The position numbers and the translations under genes are program-made. Positions 57,331 to 64,000 of a DNA stretch of 64,000 nucleotides are shown here, piece by piece. This DNA comes from an uncultured Alteromonadales bacterium (lineage in GTDB: Bacteria; Pseudomonadota; Gammaproteobacteria; Pseudomonadales; Cellvibrionaceae). The notes under the pieces are model-generated. The model was not told the DNA's origin. It saw only the letters and a list, made by a program, of their open reading frames with translations, and did not search any database. Each line of letters starts with the position of its first letter. Positions within the stretch are counted from its first letter, which is position 1. Where the stretch lies: the NCBI GenBank assembly GCA_937864365.1, contig CALMJT010000131.1, forward strand, positions 1 through 64,000. Direction: 5' to 3'.

Positions 57331-58467
57331 TTATTTTTGGGGAAGTGGTTTGTTCATTAACTCAATCATGAGTTTTTCTAATCTTTTTACATCAACCGAT
57401 AAAACCACGGTTTCTTTTTTTGCACCCAAATCTGGTTGATAACCTTCCGCCCAGGAAAGAGTATCACCGTAAGATGGGCCAAAGTCGGTTGCGACATCTA
57501 CGTATAATTGTGCAGATTCATCAATTAAACTTGGATCTAACCAAACCGCCGAGGCAATTTCGTCCCACAAAGGAAAATTAGGCTCACGTGTGCGAACAAC
57601 GTCGGTCATTGGGTTTTTACGTTTTGACATTGCTTTTAGCAACTGAGGCGTTAATTGCGTTTCTGTTGATGGATCAACGGGAACCATAACAATTTTTTTC
57701 CAAGGTGCACGCAAGGCTATGCTCGCGGCTTCTGGGTCCCAGCGGAAGTTAAATTCTCGTCTTGGTGAGTTCACGAATTCTCGGGCAAACTCTTTAGCTG
57801 GTTGATTATCCAAAACCTGTTTTGGATTTAAACTGCCGCCCATATAAATTAATTCTTTTGCTAGAGATGCAAATTCGGGATCAAGGCTTTGCGCTAGAGC
57901 AATATTCGTCATTGGGCCTGTGGCGATAATGCTTATTTGTCCGGGAAATTCGCGAACTTTGCGAATTAAAAAGTTTGCGGCAATTTCATTGGCTGCTTTT
58001 GTGGTTGGATTTCCTTCCGGTAAATCGGGTACTTCATTCCATGCGTGATAGGTTGGTAGTACCTGCTCGGTATCTTCTGCCCAAGCCTTTTGCCAAGCAC
58101 CTTTCCAAATTAATTCACCGTAGCGTTCTTCCCAAAGTTCTGTGGATTTTTCACTGTTTAATAACGGAAAAATCGCGCCGGGAATAACGGGTATATCACT
58201 TCGGTTGGCTAATTCTAACCAGCGTAATGCTTGCGCTACGTTAGCGTCGCGCCAGCGATTACCACTAACGATGGTCATTCCAAGGACATCGGTATTATCG
58301 TCTTGAATAATCATCCATTGGGCTATAGCAAAACCATCGTCGTCGAGAATAACTTTTCTTTTTTCGTCAGCGAATGTTTGCGCACAAAGACTAATACCTA
58401 TGGCGATGGTACAAATTTTAGAGATAACAGTAGCGGCCGCTAGGTGAGCGGAAAAAAATTTACGCAT
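57331..58467 (-). CDS. Secreted nucleoside hydrolase-like protein
   Basis: 378 residues with a signal peptide (ICTIAIGISLCAQTFA|DE) and an inosine/uridine-preferring nucleoside hydrolase fold: VILDDDGFAIAQ, GMTIVSGNRW, SIIATGPMTNIALAQ. Canonical enzymes have DxDxxxDD at the calcium site. Here the last two Asp residues are replaced (DDDGFAIA), so metal binding or substrate may differ. The TonB receptor gene lies immediately upstream on the same strand, suggesting a periplasmic partner for nucleoside or related ligand uptake. Confidence 0.83.
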   Translation of the reverse strand: MRKFFSAHLAAATVISKICTIAIGISLCAQTFADEKRKVILDDDGFAIAQWMIIQDDNTDVLGMTIVSGNRWRDANVAQALRWLELANRSDIPVIPGAIFPLLNSEKSTELWEERYGELIWKGAWQKAWAEDTEQVLPTYHAWNEVPDLPEGNPTTKAANEIAANFLIRKVREFPGQISIIATGPMTNIALAQSLDPEFASLAKELIYMGGSLNPKQVLDNQPAKEFAREFVNSPRREFNFRWDPEAASIALRAPWKKIVMVPVDPSTETQLTPQLLKAMSKRKNPMTDVVRTREPNFPLWDEIASAVWLDPSLIDESAQLYVDVATDFGPSYGDTLSWAEGYQPDLGAKKETVVLSVDVKRLEKLMIELMNKPLPQK

Positions 58468-58514
58468 GGGTATTTCCTATGTGAGTGGATTAGCCATCCT
58501 TAGCCGAGACTATC

Positions 58515-58672
58515 TAGAATTTCTGATTAACGCTTCCGTGATTTAATCAAAGAAAAGGCATTGAAAATATAATTTTTAATGTCTTCGCAATTTTAATGGT
58601 TTACGGTTTATGAAATTGGCAACACATCCTTGTGTCGCTAGAAGCTTTTGGTGAATCTGAATTCACTTTAGT
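58515..58672 (+). repeat. Intergenic structured repeat, copy 14 between receptor and hydrolase
   Basis: TAGAATTTCTGATTAACGC... with hairpin 2 as GCATTGAAAAT / ATTTTTAATGTC and a clean hairpin 4 (CACATCCTTGTGTCGC). The right end is decayed. It separates two genes on the minus strand that otherwise look like an operon. Confidence 0.8.
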
Positions 58673-58774
58673 TTCTGCAATTCCTTTTATTCTTTACTGG
58701 TAAGGTATGCTTTGAAAATATTTTTGCTTAGCAGGTGCTTCGCTGAATTTAATCAAAACATCTTATCTCAACGC

Positions 58775-61057
58775 TTAGAAAGACGCTTTAAATTGCGCAC
58801 CAATCACTCGTGGATCATTCACAAAGCCGGTGCGGTTATTAAAGTCGATGGCGCCTGTTACGCGGGTTTCGTCGGTACAGTTACGGCAGAATAATGCGGC
58901 ATCGTATTTACCACCGCCCCAGTTGTAGCCCAAGCGTAAACCGGTTTCAAATAAGCCTTCGCTTTCGAACTCTTCCGATTCGTACAAGAAGAAATTCACT
59001 TCGCTGGTATAAGCAAAATCAGCAAATGCGTAAACTTGAGAGCCATCGGTTAATGGATATTCATAACGTACGGTTGCGTTACCAATCCACTCTGCGGCTT
59101 GTGGAAGTGGATTGCCATCAATGCTGAAGGTCTCTTCACCGTTTGGACCTATCACTAGCGGATCATTAATATTACATAGGCGGCCATCAGCATCAGACCC
59201 ACAACCAGAAACCGATAAAGATGGATCGTTGATTTCGGTATCGTTGTAGCTACCACCTATTGTCACGAATAGGTTTTCGGTAATGTATGCTTCAAAATCT
59301 AACTCAAAACCTTGGCCGGTAGTTTCATCGGCATTAATTAACGCGGTTTGATTAGAGGTACCACCAACAGCCGTTAATTGTTGATCGCTAACTTCGTAGT
59401 AATAAACGTTAAAGTTTAAACGGGCACGACGATCAAAGAGTTCGGTTTTGATACCGGTTTCGTAGGACAAAATGGTTTCTGAATCAGCGAAGGTAATTTC
59501 ATCACCGGTAGAAGAGAGTGAACCAAAGCTAGGGGCTCTAAAACCGGTAGCAATACGTGCATAAAGCGCAACATCATCGTTTAGGGAATAGTGCGCGCTT
59601 AAATCCCAAGTTACTTCAGATTCGTCGCCACCGGCCTTAAATTCGGCAGGTGAATTAATCGACTGAGTAAAGTCTTTATCGTCGTAGGTGTAACGCAGGC
59701 CGCCGCTCAATTGTAAATCGTCGCTAACGTCGTAGGTTAAAGAACCAAAAATTGCCCACGCGGTGTTTTCTTGATTACTTTGCTGAAGGGTGCGATCACC
59801 ACCGAATAAGGTGTCGTAAGTGAATGAGTTATCGGTTACATCTTCGTAGAAATAGAAGACACCCGCTTGCCAGTTTAAAGCTGTGGGTAAAGTAGATTCG
59901 ATACGCAACTCTTGCGTAATTTGCTCGTGGTCGTCTAATCCGCCAGCAGTTTCAACCGAGAAAGGAATAAATCCTGGGCCAAAAGGTGGCGCGAACGAAG
60001 CACCAAAACCGGCATCAACGTCACCACGGGTAAAGTAGTGGGTTACGCTTTCATAACCGGTAATAGAATGCAGCGTGTAATTTTCGTTTAAATCCCATTG
60101 CAAGCGAGCACTACCACCAACGCTGGTGTAAGACTGGGTATTTTCACCGTCAATAGAAATTTCTTCAGGATCAAAACCCGGTACTAAATCATTGTCGCCT
60201 TTTTCGATAATGTTTGCGCGGAATAAACGAGCAGTACCGTCGTCGATATTGCGTACATGCAGATTAAATAACGCGCTAAAGTCGCCTTCGCTGGGTTCAT
60301 ATAAAAGCTGGAAGCGAGCGGCGCTGTCATCGTAACCACCGAATGCATCGCTGTTGCGAACGGTATTGCCGTTGGCATCTTGAATTACGTTATCGACGAA
60401 ATCGTCACGATGTTGGTAAAGCGCGGAGAAGCGGGCAGCCCATTCATCGTTAATTGGCAGGTTAAATGCGCCCTCAACATTGGATGTGTTGTAAGTTGCC
60501 GTTGATAAATTGACGTAACCTTCGCTAGAACCAATGACCGGCTTTGCAGAATTAAATTTAACCACACCGGCGGGAGTGTTGCGTCCAAATAATGTACCTT
60601 GTGGGCCGCGTAAAACTTCTACGTTGGCAAGGTCAAAAATTGGGAAACCTTTTAACGCAGGGTTTTCAAGAACGATATCATTATAAACCAGTGACACAGG
60701 CTGTGATGCGAAACTTGAGAAATCGGTATTACCGTAACCGCGAATATAAAAGCGCGGAAAGGTTCGACCATTGGAAGATTCGACGTTTAAACTGGGTACT
60801 TTGCTGGCCAAGATTCTTACATCGCCACCGCTGGTACCAATTGCTTCCAGATATTCATTACCCAACACAGAAGCGGAAACCGGTACATCGGTAATGTCTG
60901 CTTCACGTCGTTCGGCGGTTACCGTAATGGTTTCTAAAACACCGCGCGTTTGCGCCGCGGATTCTTGCGCAAATGCATCGTTACAGATAACAGAGCCAAG
61001 TGCCAAGGCTGTAACAGAAATGCGGTGAATGTGTTGAGACAAAAGATTTTTCCTCAC
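58775..61057 (-). CDS. TonB-dependent outer-membrane receptor
   Basis: 760 residues. Signal peptide ending DAFA|QE, TonB-box-like ETITVTAERR, plug domain (RFYIRGYGNTDFSSF, NVEVLRGPQGTLFGRNTPAGVV) and a 22-strand-type barrel ending in the aromatic C-terminus QFKASF. Extracellular-loop Cys pairs (SGCGSDADGRLCN, CRNC) are present. The neighbour nucleoside hydrolase suggests a nucleoside-type ligand. The class is often annotated as a siderophore receptor, but nothing here shows that, and no Fur box precedes it. Confidence 0.9.
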   Translation of the reverse strand: MRKNLLSQHIHRISVTALALGSVICNDAFAQESAAQTRGVLETITVTAERREADITDVPVSASVLGNEYLEAIGTSGGDVRILASKVPSLNVESSNGRTFPRFYIRGYGNTDFSSFASQPVSLVYNDIVLENPALKGFPIFDLANVEVLRGPQGTLFGRNTPAGVVKFNSAKPVIGSSEGYVNLSTATYNTSNVEGAFNLPINDEWAARFSALYQHRDDFVDNVIQDANGNTVRNSDAFGGYDDSAARFQLLYEPSEGDFSALFNLHVRNIDDGTARLFRANIIEKGDNDLVPGFDPEEISIDGENTQSYTSVGGSARLQWDLNENYTLHSITGYESVTHYFTRGDVDAGFGASFAPPFGPGFIPFSVETAGGLDDHEQITQELRIESTLPTALNWQAGVFYFYEDVTDNSFTYDTLFGGDRTLQQSNQENTAWAIFGSLTYDVSDDLQLSGGLRYTYDDKDFTQSINSPAEFKAGGDESEVTWDLSAHYSLNDDVALYARIATGFRAPSFGSLSSTGDEITFADSETILSYETGIKTELFDRRARLNFNVYYYEVSDQQLTAVGGTSNQTALINADETTGQGFELDFEAYITENLFVTIGGSYNDTEINDPSLSVSGCGSDADGRLCNINDPLVIGPNGEETFSIDGNPLPQAAEWIGNATVRYEYPLTDGSQVYAFADFAYTSEVNFFLYESEEFESEGLFETGLRLGYNWGGGKYDAALFCRNCTDETRVTGAIDFNNRTGFVNDPRVIGAQFKASF

Positions 61058-61904
61058 GGATAACTCCTAAATAATGTTGAGCAGTATGATAAAAGCTCAA
61101 GTCATGCGTAATTAATGAGCGTTATAACCACGGTAGATAATTCGATAGAGTGGTGCACAAGATCCAACCTAAGTGAGTTTAACAACGTCACTCGAATGGC
61201 AATAGTTATGCCTAAAGTAAGTGCTTAGAAAAAATAACGGCAAGGATTGTAAACTGTGGGATTGAACAGGTAAAACAAGAAATTAAATTATTCGTTCGTA
61301 TAAATATGCACAATAGCTGACCACATGGTTAATAAATTATCACATTAATGCGTCAAGTTGGTATTTTTTATTCATAACTGTATTTTTTGAATCGATCGCT
61401 CAAAAATTAGGCGTGAAAATATTATCGTAACTCGGCAAGTCGCGACTGTATTTTCGAGGAAATTGCCTAATTCTGTAAAAAATACCGTAAATTAAGGAGT
61501 ATTCGTTCAGTAGCAGGGCTTCTTAACGATTAGGTTTTTGCACAAATTTCAGTATTGTTAATTAATAATGACAAAAACTTAATATTTGCTCAAATTTCGA
61601 CAGGCGGTTAGCTGTTGTTCTATTGATGAACAAGATCAAAAAAGTTGACCAAAATGACAAATTGCTTGGCGGTTAATTTATGCGCTGATTTATCAGTAAT
61701 TACTGATGTTGCAGACAATTTAAACACGAGCATCAAGGGCAGTTTTTTATTTTTGTACGATAAATGCTGATCTAATTATGATGTGAATGAATTACTTACA
61801 TTTATCAGTAGTATCAATCAGAGTTTTTTATATCAATGCTACGCTGATAATTAATTTGTGTTTATTAGACTATTACTCGCTATTATATTTTGAAGAGTAT
61901 AAAT
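61058..61904. other. Long non-coding region upstream of the receptor
   Basis: About 850 bp, AT-rich. It must include the receptor promoter. No convincing ORF, tRNA or operator was found. Confidence 0.5.
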
Positions 61905-61947
61905 AAACAGTAGGAAACTCTAGGTTAATCAGAGTTTCCTACTGTTT
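61905..61947. repeat. Isolated terminal hairpin of the repeat family, perfect 17-bp palindrome
   Basis: TAGGAAACTCTAGGTTAATC...GAGTTTCCTA equals hairpin 5 alone (61911-61941). The flanking AAACAG/CTGTTT also pair, giving a perfect 17-bp stem with a 9-nt loop. Confidence 0.85.
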
Positions 61948-63339
61948 GATTCCCTTAATTTAGTTCAGTGAATTCTGTATTCTCCCGCTAGATTATTTTT
62001 ACAGTACGTAAAAATAATCACTGCAAAATATATTCGGTAATTTTATTCATAGCACTGTCGACAACTTCGGTTTATATCTGTCTAGAGCGAAATTAACAGT
62101 CATCCGAAACCTTGGCAGCGATTTATTTTTAGAGCCATTAGTATGCCGGCTGCGTAATTAAGTATTTCGGTTAGTCTGTTGTTAAATTTAGCGGTTGTTA
62201 AATTAGTGGATTTTTAAATTAGTGGCTTGTTAAAAACTTGCAATCCAATTGGTTACTGCTTCAATCAGTGTGCACACATTAAAGCAGTAATTTCCAGCTT
62301 TTGGTTTAGGCCAGTTGTTTATCATTATGGATGTTGAGGATAGGGCGTTGGTTGTAGGAAGCTCTGAATTAATTGACATTTCTTTTATTTTTACAGTTTT
62401 GTATATTTCATTTGAGTTGAGCATTTCTTAAAAAATAAATATTTTGGTCGTTTGATCAAGTATTTGAAATGCTATACCCTTACAAATGTTGCTGCATTTT
62501 CAACCGATTCACCGACTAGACCTAGATTCTTTTAGTCATGTTCCTCTCTATTGATGAGCGCCAAGATTATCGGTTTTTTGCTTGGACAGAGAGTTGGCTA
62601 TTTTTTTATCAATTTTTGATAATTGTGTTGCTGATGAAGCTCCATAATTCTTGTCTGAACTTTCAACGTTTTTCCCGTATACACATTTTTTTAGATATTA
62701 GTTAAACAACAAGTGATATTTGAAAAATGTAGGCTGTTCAATTTTTTGTTCAAATTGATTGTTTTTTAGTCTTTTTCAGGTTTTAACATTTAAATATTTC
62801 GGGGTTTTTCCGACGCATTTCGGGCCCAAAAGCTTTCCAAAAGCAAAAAATTGTTAACCACTTCTAGCTTTTTTCATCTCAAAGAAGTGTTTGCTCTCTT
62901 AACTCTCTGTTAACTTTTTCTTAATACTTTTTTCTTATCTTTAATCTTAAATTAGTTTTTTAATTTAGAGCGTTCTAATTTCCTATCTTCTTATTTTTCC
63001 ACTCAAATTACATATATTTACAATTGTAATGATTTTCACCTTTCTTAGATCATCCGAATCTTTAATATCAAAGAGCTATCGGTCAAATAGATTTTTTTAA
63101 AATTTTATTCAGCTTGGCTTCCTGAAATCCCGTGATAGCATTTGTTTCGTTGAAATTTACTGACTCTATCTTTCAACTGCGGTTATCAAGATGATCATGT
63201 TTAAGCCAGCTCGAAATCGCATATCGACGCACGGTTTTTAGAACGTGTTAATGACTAAGCTCGAAATTTACAAAGTTACGTAAAGAACTACGTAGCGCCG
63301 TTTAAGAATCAATTCAATCATCTATGTAAGGGAAGAATT
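61948..63339. other. Long non-coding AT-rich region upstream of the haloperoxidase-like gene
   Basis: About 1.4 kb with no ORF I would defend; the 64-aa minus-strand ORF at 62230-62424 lacks support. Short repeats of GTTAAATTAGTGG occur near 62180-62230. T-rich tracts are frequent at 62700-63120. It may hold a long leader or an undetected small RNA. Confidence 0.5.
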
Positions 63340-64000
63340 ATGATGAAGATGAAAAAACTATCAGCGATTTTAATCGCGTCGTCTTTGGGTATGGCCGCCG
63401 GCTCTGTATTCGCAGAAGAATCTGCCACTGGCAGTCAATCAAAATCTCAATCTGTTGGCTACATCGGTAAACTAAGTAAGTCTACCATCCAAGCCGGTAA
63501 CCTATGGCGCTTGCAAGCAGTTGGTTATGACGATTTTTATTCTTCTGTTGATAACCTATCTGAGCGCGTTAAATTCTGGCACACCGTTGCACTTGACACC
63601 GTAGCTCTTGACCACACTCCTCCGTCTCAAGACGAACCAGCTCCAGCTAACCAAGGTGGTCCAACCCGCACCAGTCGTGCATTAGCCATGGTACAAGTTG
63701 CTGTTTTTGATGCATTAAACGCAATTGAAGACGAATACAATTCATACGCTGCAACCGATCTAGTTGCTCCTGCAAACGCATCTCCTGATGCAGCAGTTGC
63801 TTTCGCAGCATTCCGCACTCTTAAGCGTTTATACCCAGCTCAAGAAGCCCGTCTAACGGAAATTAAAGACGAAGAAGTTACTCGTATCAAATCATTCACC
63901 AGCCAAGCTAGCTATAACGCGGGTAAAGACGTAGGTATTGCTGCATTTAAAGCAATGCGCGACCTTCGTGCTGGCGACCGTTCTGGCCGTGCAGAAGCAG
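63340..64000 (+). CDS. Vanadium-dependent haloperoxidase/PAP2-like secreted protein (5' part, runs off the window)
   Basis: Open to the window edge (220 codons), so it is absent from the ORF track. AAGGGAAG precedes the ATG. The signal peptide is KKLSAILIASSLGMAAGSVFA|EE. The mature N-terminus (RVKFWHTVALDTVALDHTPP, GGPTRTSRALAMVQVAVFDALNAI) is typical of bacterial vanadium-haloperoxidase homologs of the PAP2/acid-phosphatase superfamily. The catalytic vanadate-binding Lys, Arg and His residues would lie beyond the window, so activity cannot be judged. Confidence 0.85.
   Translation, partial: MMKMKKLSAILIASSLGMAAGSVFAEESATGSQSKSQSVGYIGKLSKSTIQAGNLWRLQAVGYDDFYSSVDNLSERVKFWHTVALDTVALDHTPPSQDEPAPANQGGPTRTSRALAMVQVAVFDALNAIEDEYNSYAATDLVAPANASPDAAVAFAAFRTLKRLYPAQEARLTEIKDEEVTRIKSFTSQASYNAGKDVGIAAFKAMRDLRAGDRSGRAEA

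Noticed and set aside
58775-61057. Calling the TonB receptor a siderophore receptor
   Set aside because: No Fur box lies upstream and no siderophore genes are nearby; the neighbour is a nucleoside hydrolase.
62230-62424. 64-aa minus-strand ORF in the long intergenic region
   Set aside because: No convincing ribosome-binding site, AT-driven composition and no recognisable domain.

Overview
The window is a chromosomal stretch of a gammaproteobacterium with moderately low GC. Gene order places it near the Pseudomonas/Cellvibrio/Marinobacter side of the class. The evidence is the blocks nadB<>rpoE-rseA-rseB-rseC-mucD-lepA-lepB-DUF4845-rnc-era-recO and barA/gacS<>cysM-rlmD-relA-mazG, a MucA/MucB/MucD-type sigma-E system, and prfB with its programmed frameshift beside lysS. 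No rRNA, tRNA, CRISPR array, prophage or complete IS was seen.

Layout. 1-1.6 kb: a peptidoglycan-binding/M15-like peptidase gene with a disrupted 5' end, overlapping a secreted-protein gene; this looks like a toxin/immunity pair. 1.7-7.2 kb: hrpB, prfB, lysS. 7.2-9.1 kb: mostly non-coding, with four copies of a structured repeat and one small unknown gene. 9.2-12.7 kb: ung, an HDOD gene, ygfZ, sdhE, ygfX. 12.7-16.6 kb: repeat-bearing non-coding DNA, then two tandem secreted beta-propeller genes. 16.7-30.3 kb: nadB, the sigma-E envelope-stress genes and the lepA-to-recO block. 30.3-39.4 kb: BarA/GacS-like hybrid kinase, cysM, rlmD, relA, mazG. 39.6-48.2 kb: an SDR with a divergent LysR regulator, adk, tsaB, uppP, a cNMP-binding/rhodanese protein, a queuosine-mannosyltransferase-like enzyme, trpS. 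48.4-55.4 kb: a small membrane protein, an alpha/beta hydrolase, DUF4892, folE, prmB, aroC, a TerB-like protein. 55.4-61.1 kb: a minus-strand accessory set (DUF2271 and PepSY proteins under a probable Fur box, then a secreted nucleoside hydrolase and a TonB-dependent receptor). 61.1-63.3 kb: non-coding. 63.3 kb to the end: the 5' part of a secreted vanadium-haloperoxidase/PAP2-like gene.

The most striking feature is a family of about 150-bp intergenic repeats, roughly 20 full, degenerate or deleted copies in 64 kb and in both orientations. A full copy starts TAGGAACCTCTGATTAA and ends TTAATCAGAGTTTCCTA, so it has near-perfect terminal inverted repeats with TA at the edges. It folds as five consecutive hairpins. 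Several copies carry compensatory changes in hairpin stems. Deleted forms consist of only the first or last hairpin, and one copy has an internal 17-bp unit amplified four times. It behaves like a non-autonomous MITE (Correia-like in style) and may also act as a structured RNA element or terminator. Copies split the rse/muc stress genes, sit in a Fur-controlled leader, overlap the mazG stop codon, and mark the point where the first gene is broken.

Most housekeeping calls rest on family motifs read directly in the ORF translations. Start codons were moved inward where the ORF-track start was TTG, lacked a ribosome-binding site, or made the protein longer than its family.
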